Part shown: positions 7,716 through 15,328 of the stretch, one piece after another
Layout: the number at the start of each line of letters is the position of its first letter
Position numbering within the stretch: position 1 is the stretch's first letter
Virus record (IMG/VR): IMGVR_UViG_3300021961_000350
Span: 1-32,766 of that record
Source of the DNA: a virus
Direction: 5' to 3' (one strand)
Length of the DNA: 32,766 nt
The notes under the pieces: model-generated
What the model was told of the DNA's origin: nothing
The model's input: the letters and a program-made list of their open reading frames with translations, nothing else
Database searches by the model: none
Made by a program: the position numbers and the translations under genes

Positions 7716-8977
7716 TGGCAAGACCAAAGAATAAAATAACAGGCGATAGAGGATTCTTTGACCCATCAGGTGAATATCCTCGTGTAGACCATTTGAATGA
7801 TGCGTCTACAAACAAATCTGCACGAGGTCATAAAGTCAATCGTGTCTATATTGGTGGTGATAAAGATGTTGACTTGGGTTTACAACCTCTTATTGGTTCA
7901 CAGTATCCTAAGAATAGTGTGCGAGAAACAGAAGGTGGTCATGTATTAGAATTTGACGACACACCAGGCAATCAAAGAGTTGTTATATTACATAGTTCAA
8001 AGGCAGGTATAGAGATACGACCTGACGGTACTGTTATCATATCAAGTGGTGCAGAAGGCAATAAGATTGAGATTGTTGGTAACGACCACAAGATGATTGT
8101 CGAACGAAATGGCGATGTACATTATAAAGGTAATCTGAACTTCAAAGTTGATGGTGATATGAATCTTGAAGTTGGTGGTAATCTCAAAACAAAAGTACAT
8201 GGTAACGAGATATCAACAATAGACGGCAACTTCAAACAAACAGTTGAGAAAAGTCATACAACAGAAATTAAGAAACACAGGGCACAATATGTACTTGGTG
8301 TGAATACAGACATATCACTAGACAATAAAGAAACTCATATCAAAGGTAATGAAGTTAAGTTTATAGAAGGTAATGTAGATAATAGTATAGGTGGAACACT
8401 AACACTAACTGCAGAAGGTTCTATCATACAAACTGCAACAACAACAAACATTGCAGGTAACAAAGTTTCAGTAGTTGGTGCGAGTGGTACAATTGGTGGT
8501 TCAGGTATGACAATGTATGCGACTACATTTATTGGTGACCTTACTGGTACTGCTTTATTTGCCAAACTAGCGGCAGGATTTGGTTCTATAGGAACATATA
8601 CACATCAACAAACTGTTAATCCAACATCTTCATTAATGTCTGACTATCTTAACAATTCAAGTCTAGGTATTCGTAAAGTAAATATTGATGCTGAAGATAT
8701 TATTAAAAACGCAATCAATGTTGAAGAAGATTATGGTTACTTAACAACAAGAAGATTAGACTCCGCAGAAGCAAGAAGTAAACTTCGTGATATTGGTAAT
8801 TTAAACAACAGTAAGTTTAGAGGTTCACTTGTAAATGATGGTATATTAAGTTCGTCTGCATCTATGGGTATACCTACAGAAATTGGTAGAGTTATTAAAA
8901 AGAAAGACGCATCTTATGGTGAAAAACCTATAGGACAAGCACAAAACCCGTTAATTAAAGGATTCAAAGAAAAGTAA
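7715..8977 (+). CDS. Central spike, gp5 C-terminal beta-helix as a separate protein
   Basis: This 420-residue protein has a Gly/Asp/Asn-rich middle (about residues 95-260) with short regular repeats such as VDGDMNLEVGGNLKTKVHGN and EGNVDNSIGGTLTL, the pattern of a triple-stranded beta-helix like the gp5 needle of T4. Residues 1-95 (GDRGFFDPSGEYPRVDHLND, GHVLEFDDTPGNQRV) resemble the domain just before the needle in gp5 and VgrG proteins. The last 150 residues are not repetitive and begin with TYATTFIGDLTGTAL-like sequence. Together with the gene at 5506 it makes a gp5 split in two, with the amidase-like gene between. It overlaps its neighbours by one base on each side. It probably trimerises to form the membrane-piercing tip. 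Confidence 0.75.
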   Translation: MARPKNKITGDRGFFDPSGEYPRVDHLNDASTNKSARGHKVNRVYIGGDKDVDLGLQPLIGSQYPKNSVRETEGGHVLEFDDTPGNQRVVILHSSKAGIEIRPDGTVIISSGAEGNKIEIVGNDHKMIVERNGDVHYKGNLNFKVDGDMNLEVGGNLKTKVHGNEISTIDGNFKQTVEKSHTTEIKKHRAQYVLGVNTDISLDNKETHIKGNEVKFIEGNVDNSIGGTLTLTAEGSIIQTATTTNIAGNKVSVVGASGTIGGSGMTMYATTFIGDLTGTALFAKLAAGFGSIGTYTHQQTVNPTSSLMSDYLNNSSLGIRKVNIDAEDIIKNAINVEEDYGYLTTRRLDSAEARSKLRDIGNLNNSKFRGSLVNDGILSSSASMGIPTEIGRVIKKKDASYGEKPIGQAQNPLIKGFKEK

Positions 8978-9552
8978 TGATATACTTACCAGACCCTCAA
9001 TACAATCCTAATTTTGTAAAAGATAAAGAGTTGACAACTAAAACTTCTTTACAAAAAGGCATTACTATTGGCAAGTTTCTAAAGAATACAGGTTCAAACT
9101 TTGACTTTGATAATTTAAGATATTCTCAAAGGTCTTTGATTGCACGAAACTTATATCTTCAAGGTGAGTTTATGAGAGTTGCAGATAAGTATGGTAAATT
9201 TAAGATGGTTGTATCTGAAGGACTTTATCAACCTGCAGATAGAGAAACGCCAAGTGGCATTAATGATTATAGACAAACTGGTAAAGCAATTGTGTATGAA
9301 CTTTATGATGAGTATGGTAATCTTGCAACACAATCTACATTTGATTTTGTAAATTATTTAAGAACAGCAAGTAGATATGATAAACTCATTTTAGCATATG
9401 ATACATTTACTGGCAATAAATTACACGCATCTATTGTAGCAATAATGCCATCAGTATCTTTAACTTGGTCAGTTAATTTTGGTTATAATTTAGAAACACA
9501 ATTCAACAATAAGGTACAATCAACCAACGAATTAGTTGAGATTAGAGTATAA
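8977..9552 (+). CDS. Baseplate-region protein with degenerate M15 peptidase-like domain
   Basis: This 191-residue protein sits between the spike gene and gene 25. Residues 50-150 follow the layout of M15-type D-Ala-D-Ala carboxypeptidases: IARNLYLQGEFMRVADKYG (helix), FKMVVSEGLYQ (where M15 has the S-G-Y-R strand), YRQTGKAIVYEL (where M15 has H-x2-G-x-A-x-D) and YDKLILAYDTFTGNKLHASIV (where M15 ends in W-V-H-V). Aligning on the central Gly, the zinc His is Arg and the Asp is Val; only the last His is kept. If the homology is right it cannot bind zinc normally and is probably a structural plug or tip protein. It overlaps the spike gene by one base. Similarity is by eye, so the fold call is tentative. 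Confidence 0.45.
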   Translation: MIYLPDPQYNPNFVKDKELTTKTSLQKGITIGKFLKNTGSNFDFDNLRYSQRSLIARNLYLQGEFMRVADKYGKFKMVVSEGLYQPADRETPSGINDYRQTGKAIVYELYDEYGNLATQSTFDFVNYLRTASRYDKLILAYDTFTGNKLHASIVAIMPSVSLTWSVNFGYNLETQFNNKVQSTNELVEIRV

Positions 9553-9555
9553 ATA
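9548..9555 (+). promoter_or_regulatory. T4-type late promoter (TATAAATA) at gene 25
   Basis: A perfect TATAAATA box overlaps the stop of the preceding gene and ends five bases before the gene 25 ATG at 9561. T4 late starts lie five to six bases past the box, so transcription would begin at or beside the ATG. It may serve gene 25 as a leaderless message, or mainly genes 6 onward. Confidence 0.6.
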
Positions 9556-9560
9556 GTCTT

Positions 9561-10004
9561 ATGGCAACAAGAGCATTTTCTATAGAAGATGGTAATCTTC
9601 AAAGTCGTTCAATAGTTACGACACGAAATAAAGTCTATAGTGATTTAGACTTAACTTTTGCTCGTGCGCCTAATAATGATGTGTATAAAAAAACTGATGC
9701 GGCCGCTGTTAAACAATCTATTAAAAATATATTATTGACAAACAGTTTACAAAAACCATTTAATCCTGCTTTTGGTGGGAATTTAAGAGGATTTTTATTC
9801 AATCTTGATACAGAATTTGATGCAGAAGCAATTGAAGATAATGTGAGAGATACTGTTTTAAATTATGAACCTAGAGTTAGAATACAATCAGTTGTGGCAA
9901 ATGTTAATTCAGATAATTATGATATTAAAGTAACATTAGTATATCAGATTATTAACACATTAGAAAATGTTACACAAGAAGTATCACTAGCGAGGTTAAG
10001 ATAA
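9561..10004 (+). CDS. 25: Baseplate wedge protein gp25
   Basis: This 147-residue protein is gp25 (132 residues in T4), the small lysozyme-like wedge protein that forms the core bundle with gp6 and gp7 and touches the first sheath ring. Family signs are VYSDLDLTFARAPNNDVYKKTD, VKQSIKNILLTN, KPFNPAFGGNLRGFLF and an ending with VRIQSVVANVN. The FGG-x-LR-x-FLF motif near residues 71-80 is the hallmark. It starts nine bases after the preceding gene, directly behind a late promoter, and its stop overlaps the next ATG by one base. There is almost no Shine-Dalgarno, only the promoter spacer. Confidence 0.9.
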   Translation: MATRAFSIEDGNLQSRSIVTTRNKVYSDLDLTFARAPNNDVYKKTDAAAVKQSIKNILLTNSLQKPFNPAFGGNLRGFLFNLDTEFDAEAIEDNVRDTVLNYEPRVRIQSVVANVNSDNYDIKVTLVYQIINTLENVTQEVSLARLR

Positions 10005-10144
10005 TGGCAAAGAAACTATCTACATCAGTAAACACTTATTTTAAAACATTTAAAGGTACTTCACAAGGAAGAAAACCAATTACATCTACTATGAACAAGT
10101 CGAAACGAAGACAACTAAAGGCATATAGAGGTCAAGGAAAGTAA
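10004..10144 (+). CDS. 46-residue conserved basic protein between genes 25 and 6
   Basis: This short frame codes for 46 residues, beginning MAKKLSTSVNTYFKTFKGTS and ending KRRQLKAYRGQGK, with an ATG overlapping the gp25 stop (TAATG) and a GAGG Shine-Dalgarno about eight bases upstream. It fills the gap to gene 6 exactly, with one base between its stop and the gp6 ATG. It has 13 Lys or Arg residues and only two acidic-free halves joined by a GRKP turn. I recall a protein of this size and style at the same place in marine T4-like phages. The tight packing inside the wedge operon argues that it is translated. Function is unknown; an assembly helper or small wedge component is possible. Confidence 0.75.
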   Translation: MAKKLSTSVNTYFKTFKGTSQGRKPITSTMNKSKRRQLKAYRGQGK

Positions 10145-10145
10145 C

Positions 10146-12014
10146 ATGGCAACAACAATTAATTCAACAAGTTTAGACTTTAATAATATCAAGTCTGCAC
10201 TTAAAACATATCTACAACAACAAAGTGAATTTAGTGATTATGATTTTGAAGGCGCTGGTTTAAATAACTTACTAGACGTTCTTGCATACAACACACACTA
10301 CAACGCATTGATTGCCAACTTTGCGTTGAATGAATCTTTTCTATCGACTGCTCAACTTCGTTCATCAGTTTTATCACACGCAGAAGCACTTGGATATAGA
10401 CCTCGTTCAATTACTTCTTCACAAGCAACTGTTAATATATCAGTTACAGTTCCGTCAGGTGACCCTGCGCCATCAAGTGTTGAATTACCAAGTGGTACTA
10501 AATTCTCATCTACGGTTGCTGGTGTTTCATACACATTTCAAACAAGAGAAACTTATACTGCAACTGCAGAATCATCTGGTTCAAGTACAATTTACAGATT
10601 TAGAAAAGCAAGTACTTATTCAACTGCAACTCAAACTGCACAGAACACAATATATAATTTACCGATATATGAAGGAACATCAACAAATAGAACATTTATT
10701 GTTGGTACAACAGATGACGAACAAGTTTATGTTGTACCTGATAAATCTATAGATATTGATACACTTGTTGTTAATGTTTACAATACATTATCAGGAACAT
10801 CTTACAACACATATACAGATATTAATGATGCGATTAGATTAACAGATACTTCAAGAGTATATCGTGTACAAGAAACACCAAATGGATATCACGAGATTAT
10901 ATTTGGCACAGACACAGGAATAGTTCCAGTTTCTGGAAATAAAATGATTATTAATTATTTAAAAGTTTCTGGCGCAAATGCAAATGGTGGTTCTACATTT
11001 ACACCTCAAGCACAATTAAGTGTAGGCGGTACTAATCAAACATTAACAGTATCAACAGTATCTAACTCTGCTGGTGGTGCCGCAAGAGAATCAATATCAT
11101 CTATCAAAACACAAGCACCTTTACTGTATGCATCACAACAAAGACTTGTAACAGCAACAGATTATAGGTCTCAAATACTTAACAAATATTCAACAACTGT
11201 AAGAGATGTAAACGCATATGGTGGTGAACAGGCAACTCCTGCTAAGTATGGTGTTGTATATGTTGCTCTACAATTTTTTGATAATGTTAGTGCATCAACA
11301 CAAGAAACAGTTAAAACAGATATATTACAAAATTTAACGAGTGCATTGTCAATATTATCAGTCAGTACAGAATTTGTTACACCAACAACAACTTATCTTG
11401 AATTAGATGTTGTTTATAATTTAAATCCTGCATTAACAAGTCAAACAAGTTCTTCTATTGAAAATATTATTAGAACAGAAATTGATACATATTCTACAAA
11501 TAATTTAGAACAATTTAATAAAGTTTTTAGAAGGTCATCATTACTTACAATAATTGATGCATTAGATACTGCTGTACTTAACAGTAGAATGGATGTCCGA
11601 CTACAACAAAGATTTACACCAACTCTTTCAACTACTAAAGACTATACATTAACATTCCCAGTTGCACTTGCACAACCAGATGATGTTAATCGCATTATTG
11701 GTTCTTCAAGATTGACAGTTAATGGTGAAACAGTAACAATAAAAAATAAATTAAATTCTACAAATCTTGAATTATCGACCGCAAATGGTACAATTATAGT
11801 TGATAACATAGGAAATTATAATCCGAGTTCAGGTGTAATTACAATTCAAGGACTAAATCCTTCTGCATTTGTTGGTTCTGAAATTAAACTATTTGTTACA
11901 CCAGCAAACCAAAGTACAATTAGACCTTTATTAAACTATATCTTAGACATTGATTTAACAAGAAGTTCAGTAACAACATTGATTGATAGAGAAAATCTTA
12001 ACGTGATACTATAA
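10146..12014 (+). CDS. 6: Baseplate wedge protein gp6
   Basis: This 622-residue protein (T4 gp6 has 660) is the main wedge protein of the baseplate-J/gp6 family. The start has SLDFNNIKSALKTYLQQQSEFSDYDFEG and GLNNLLDVLAYNTHYNALIANFALNE, then LRSSVLSHAEALGYRPRS, all typical. gp6 dimers link six wedges into the ring around the hub, and with gp25 and gp7 drive the hexagon-to-star change. The middle has the SAGGAARESISSIKTQAPLLY motif near residues 310-330, a conserved baseplate-J region, followed by RLVTATDYRSQIL. It overlaps the next gene by one base, so gp6 and its partner are probably made in a fixed ratio. Confidence 0.9.
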   Translation: MATTINSTSLDFNNIKSALKTYLQQQSEFSDYDFEGAGLNNLLDVLAYNTHYNALIANFALNESFLSTAQLRSSVLSHAEALGYRPRSITSSQATVNISVTVPSGDPAPSSVELPSGTKFSSTVAGVSYTFQTRETYTATAESSGSSTIYRFRKASTYSTATQTAQNTIYNLPIYEGTSTNRTFIVGTTDDEQVYVVPDKSIDIDTLVVNVYNTLSGTSYNTYTDINDAIRLTDTSRVYRVQETPNGYHEIIFGTDTGIVPVSGNKMIINYLKVSGANANGGSTFTPQAQLSVGGTNQTLTVSTVSNSAGGAARESISSIKTQAPLLYASQQRLVTATDYRSQILNKYSTTVRDVNAYGGEQATPAKYGVVYVALQFFDNVSASTQETVKTDILQNLTSALSILSVSTEFVTPTTTYLELDVVYNLNPALTSQTSSSIENIIRTEIDTYSTNNLEQFNKVFRRSSLLTIIDALDTAVLNSRMDVRLQQRFTPTLSTTKDYTLTFPVALAQPDDVNRIIGSSRLTVNGETVTIKNKLNSTNLELSTANGTIIVDNIGNYNPSSGVITIQGLNPSAFVGSEIKLFVTPANQSTIRPLLNYILDIDLTRSSVTTLIDRENLNVIL

Positions 12015-12967
12015 TGGCGCAACAGTTACCAGATTTAAATAGAAGATTACTTCCTCTACAAAAGAGTAAAGTCCGTGAGGTTTTACCTGAATATTTTGTA
12101 GAAGATTATCCTACATTTGTAACTTTTTTAGAGAAATATTATAAGTTTCTAGATTCTGATGGCACTTATGCTTTTGATACTCAAATACACGAACTATTTT
12201 CAACTAGAGATATTGACCAAACACCTGAAAGTTTACTTGATTTATTAGGTAAAGAATTAGGTCAAAACATATCATCACTAAGTACATTTTCAAATGCAAG
12301 ATATTCTATAAGAAGATTTGGTGATTTATACAGAACAAAAGGAACTCCAGTTTCTGCTGACCAATTCTTTCGTTCTTTTTTTCAGGTAGAACCTGAAATA
12401 CAATATCCTAAAGAAAATTTATTCACAATAGGTTCATCAGAAATAGGATATGAAAATCAACAAGTCATACAAGACCACGCAAGAAATCAAATATATTCTA
12501 TATTATATAAAGTTCCACTTGGTTTGAGAACTTGGTCAGAATTATACAAACAATTTGTACACCCTGCAGGATATTACTTTTCTGTTGACGTGTTACTTGA
12601 AGGTGAAGATGATTTAAACTTGAGAACAATGCCTACAGTATTATTTGATTCTGCAGTTGGTCCATCATTGATTGCAGACGCATTATCAACACCTGCACCA
12701 ACATTCGAACAGTTTACAACATTACAAGCAGACGCAGTAACAGGAATTATACATAGAGGTAACCCAGAAGAAACAATTAGCAAATACGGCGACTATGCAA
12801 TTGATTCACTTAATGAACTATTTGATAACTTTGCACAAATGTTTACACCGAACTCATTTAAATTTGATGATAGTGCCGCTTCTATTGATTCTGCCGCACC
12901 AGACTTCTCAATGACATTCGAAACATTTGACCAAGAAATGTTTGACAGTTATGGAAAAGCATATTAA
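12014..12967 (+). CDS. Probable baseplate wedge protein, partner of gp6 (gp7 position)
   Basis: This 317-residue protein begins MAQQLPDLNRRLLPLQ and has a conserved phage baseplate pattern: PEYFVEDYPTFVTFLEKYYKFLD, FSTRDIDQTPESLLDLLG, YSIRRFGDLYRTKGTP and FFRSFFQVEPEIQYPKE. I recall this architecture in marine T4-like phages right after gene 6, annotated as baseplate or virion structural. By position it may take the place of gp7 (1032 residues in T4), whose core joins gp6 and gp25. The last 110 residues are acidic and less ordered. It overlaps gene 6 by one base; a late promoter follows its stop, so it ends this wedge unit. The structural role is fairly safe, the gp7 link is inference. Confidence 0.6.
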   Translation: MAQQLPDLNRRLLPLQKSKVREVLPEYFVEDYPTFVTFLEKYYKFLDSDGTYAFDTQIHELFSTRDIDQTPESLLDLLGKELGQNISSLSTFSNARYSIRRFGDLYRTKGTPVSADQFFRSFFQVEPEIQYPKENLFTIGSSEIGYENQQVIQDHARNQIYSILYKVPLGLRTWSELYKQFVHPAGYYFSVDVLLEGEDDLNLRTMPTVLFDSAVGPSLIADALSTPAPTFEQFTTLQADAVTGIIHRGNPEETISKYGDYAIDSLNELFDNFAQMFTPNSFKFDDSAASIDSAAPDFSMTFETFDQEMFDSYGKAY

Positions 12968-12972
12968 ACTGA

Positions 12973-12980
12973 TATAAATA
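12973..12980 (+). promoter_or_regulatory. T4-type late promoter (TATAAATA) before the fibre and gp8 group
   Basis: This perfect TATAAATA box lies six bases after the preceding stop. Start is expected near 12986, giving a leader of about 19 bases with a purine-rich AGAGAGAG Shine-Dalgarno region before the ATG at 13005. It is the cleanest standard late promoter in the window and would feed the fibre-like gene, gp8 and the large structural genes. Confidence 0.8.
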
Positions 12981-13004
12981 ATATAAAATAAGAGAGAGTA
13001 TTTT

Positions 13005-13946
13005 ATGGCAAGAGAAATAATAAGTACAGGAACAAGTGCAAATGACGGAACAGGTGATACACTTCGTTCTGCTGGTACAAAAATAAATAATAACTTTGCA
13101 GAGATATACACATTTCTAGGTGGTAGTTCTAGTACACTTTCAACTCAAGTTACACTTGAAGATTCTGCAGTTGTCTTTGAAGGCGCAACAGCAGATGGTT
13201 TTGAAACACGACTAACTGCAATAGACCCTACTGCAGACAGACAAGCACAATTACCAGATGCGTCTGGTACTGTTGTCATTGATGTTGCAACACAAACTCT
13301 CACTAATAAAACACTTACAACTCCAGTTATTTCATCTATATCAAATACTGGAACAATCACATTACCGACTGCAACAACTACTCTTGTTGGTAGAACAACA
13401 ACAGATACTCTCACAAATAAAACACTTACTGCACCAACTGTAACTGGTTTATCAAAAATATCTAAAGGATTTGCACTTGCGGATTCTGCAGGTGATGAAG
13501 TTGTTGTCTTTGATTTGACAACTGCTGGTGCCGCAGTCAATGAAGTTAGAATTGCAAACGCAGTTACAACCGCTTCACCAGTTATATCTGCAACAGGCGG
13601 TGATGCAAATGTAAGTTTAAATCTTACAGGTAAAGGAACAGGTGCTGTATTACTTGAAAGAACAGCATTAAACGAATCAGAAATTACAGGTGCAGGTGCC
13701 GCATCTGCCACTGTACCATATATTATATGCAATTCGGGTACTCCACTTGCAGTATCACTTGCAGACGGAACCGTAATAGGCGAATATAAAGTATTTACAA
13801 ACAAAGGAGCAGGTATCGCCACAGTTACACCTACAAACTTTGCACAAGGAACAACTTTTGCGTTAGACCAGTATGATGCCGCAACTGTTATTTGGGATGG
13901 TGCAAATTGGTATGTTACTGGTCATTACGGCGCAACGATATCTTAA
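13005..13946 (+). CDS. Tail-fibre-like structural protein with TLTNKTLT repeats
   Basis: This 313-residue protein starts with STGTSANDGTGDTLRSAG and INNNFAEIYTFLGG (residues 7-40), a segment common at the base of marine phage fibres and thought to attach or trimerise. Two copies of TLTNKTLT (about residues 98-105 and 135-142), each followed by Pro-rich turns, are typical fibre repeats. The C-terminal 130 residues are rich in Gly, Ala and Thr and end in a compact part with YKVFTNKGAGIATVTP and VIWDGANWYVTGHYG, which looks like a globular tip. No chaperone or enzyme motif is visible. It stands between the gp6 partner and gp8, where T4 has gp9-gp12, so a short fibre or wedge-edge protein is likely. 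Confidence 0.6.
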   Translation: MAREIISTGTSANDGTGDTLRSAGTKINNNFAEIYTFLGGSSSTLSTQVTLEDSAVVFEGATADGFETRLTAIDPTADRQAQLPDASGTVVIDVATQTLTNKTLTTPVISSISNTGTITLPTATTTLVGRTTTDTLTNKTLTAPTVTGLSKISKGFALADSAGDEVVVFDLTTAGAAVNEVRIANAVTTASPVISATGGDANVSLNLTGKGTGAVLLERTALNESEITGAGAASATVPYIICNSGTPLAVSLADGTVIGEYKVFTNKGAGIATVTPTNFAQGTTFALDQYDAATVIWDGANWYVTGHYGATIS

Positions 13947-13958
13947 TAGGAATAGAAG

Positions 13959-15320
13959 ATGGCAGTTATAACAAACGACTTTAAACGAATGGCATTACGC
14001 AAAATCTATGACGATGCCCAAGATGTTACAAATAGATATTATATTGGTATTGGTAAAAGTGAACCATGGAATGATGCAGAAACAGTACCAACTCCAACTG
14101 GTTCAATAAGAGATGACAGACTTGCACGACAAGGACTACAAGCAATTAAATCTGCTGCCAATTTATCGTTTGTAGTTAGTCGTTACAACTGGACATCTGG
14201 AACAATATACAATGCGTGGGACGACAACGATTTAGTAGTTGGTGCAAATTCTTATTATATTATTACAGAAGATAACAGGGTGTATATGTGTGTGCAAGAA
14301 GCAAGAAATGCCTCTGGTATACAAACTGCATCTACAGTAAAACCAACTCATACTGACCCACTTAAAGCAGTAAAACTTGCTGATGGTTATAAGTGGAAAT
14401 ACTTATATACTGTATTATCAACAAATGCAAGTGCGTTTTTATCTGCAAACTTTATGCCAGTTCGTCTTGCAGACTCATCAGAAACTGGTACTGGTGCAGA
14501 ACAATATGCAGTTCAAAACGCCGCAGTACGAGGACAAATATTAGGCGTCAAAGTTATTAACGGTGGTACAGGTTACTCATCTGCCCCAACAGTTACAATC
14601 ACAGGAAACGGAACAGGTGCAACTGCAACTGCATACGTTACAGGTGGTGTTGTTACTCATATATTCTTAGATTCAAGTGCTGATAGTGCCATGGCAATGG
14701 GTCGAGGATATGATTTTGCAGGTGTTACAATATCAGGTGGTTCACCTACAACCGCCGCAAGTGCAAGAGCAGTTATTGGTGATATATACGGTGCAGGTAT
14801 CGGTGCAGACCCTAGAAATGATTTAAGGTCAACATCACTTATGTTCAATGCAAAACCAGATGGTATCGAAACAGGTGCTTTCTTTGTTGGTCAAGACTTC
14901 AGACAAGTAGTACTTATTCAAGACCCAGTAGATTCAAGTGGTTCTGCAATCACTACATCAGTTGCAAACGCAAGTAAATATTTAATTGCAGATGATGCCG
15001 CTGAAGCAGGTGGATTCGCACTTGATACTGTGATAACAGGTGGTACATCTGGCGCAAAAGCAAGATATGTATCAAATGCCGCTGATAAGATTTATGTTGT
15101 ACAAAACGATTCAACAGGATATAGTGCGTTCACAACAGGTGAAACTATTTCAGGTACTGCATCTGGTGGTGGTACTCAAAACGCAACACTACTAAGTGGA
15201 AGATTAAACTATGAAAATGTTTATCAACCAAACGGTAAAATACTTTATATAGATAATAGGGCCGCTGTAGAAAGAGATAGTGACCAAACTGAAGATATAA
15301 AAGTTGTAATTACAATATAG
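13959..15320 (+). CDS. 8: Baseplate wedge protein gp8 with inserted beta modules
   Basis: This 453-residue protein is gp8-like (T4 gp8 has 334). The N-terminal third has NRYYIGIGKSEPWND (T4 has the same G-R/K-S-E-P-W motif), RYNWTSGTIYNAWDDND, VYMCVQEARN and DGYKWKYLYTV, all landmark gp8 segments. From about residue 185 it carries Gly-rich insertions: GGTGYSSAPTVTITGNGTGA, a module found in many marine phage structural proteins, and near 355-405 VITGGTSGAKARYV and FTTGETISGTASGG. The end (YENVYQPNGKILYIDNRAAVERD) returns to the conserved gp8 tail with I-D-N-R. gp8 dimers sit on the wedge and help hold gp10. The AGGAATAGAAG before the ATG is a good Shine-Dalgarno. Confidence 0.85.
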   Translation: MAVITNDFKRMALRKIYDDAQDVTNRYYIGIGKSEPWNDAETVPTPTGSIRDDRLARQGLQAIKSAANLSFVVSRYNWTSGTIYNAWDDNDLVVGANSYYIITEDNRVYMCVQEARNASGIQTASTVKPTHTDPLKAVKLADGYKWKYLYTVLSTNASAFLSANFMPVRLADSSETGTGAEQYAVQNAAVRGQILGVKVINGGTGYSSAPTVTITGNGTGATATAYVTGGVVTHIFLDSSADSAMAMGRGYDFAGVTISGGSPTTAASARAVIGDIYGAGIGADPRNDLRSTSLMFNAKPDGIETGAFFVGQDFRQVVLIQDPVDSSGSAITTSVANASKYLIADDAAEAGGFALDTVITGGTSGAKARYVSNAADKIYVVQNDSTGYSAFTTGETISGTASGGGTQNATLLSGRLNYENVYQPNGKILYIDNRAAVERDSDQTEDIKVVITI

Positions 15321-15328
15321 GATAGAAA

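Noticed and set aside
10330-10752. Open frame of 140 codons on the plus strand inside gene 6
   Set aside because: It is an out-of-frame shadow of gp6, very rich in Leu, Gln and His from repeated ACA and CAA codons, with no initiation signals.
13145-13822. Long open frame of 225 codons on the minus strand
   Set aside because: It lies wholly opposite the fibre-like gene, is rich in Val, Ala, Pro and Ser as expected of the complement of Thr/Gly/Ala repeats, and has no Shine-Dalgarno or promoter.
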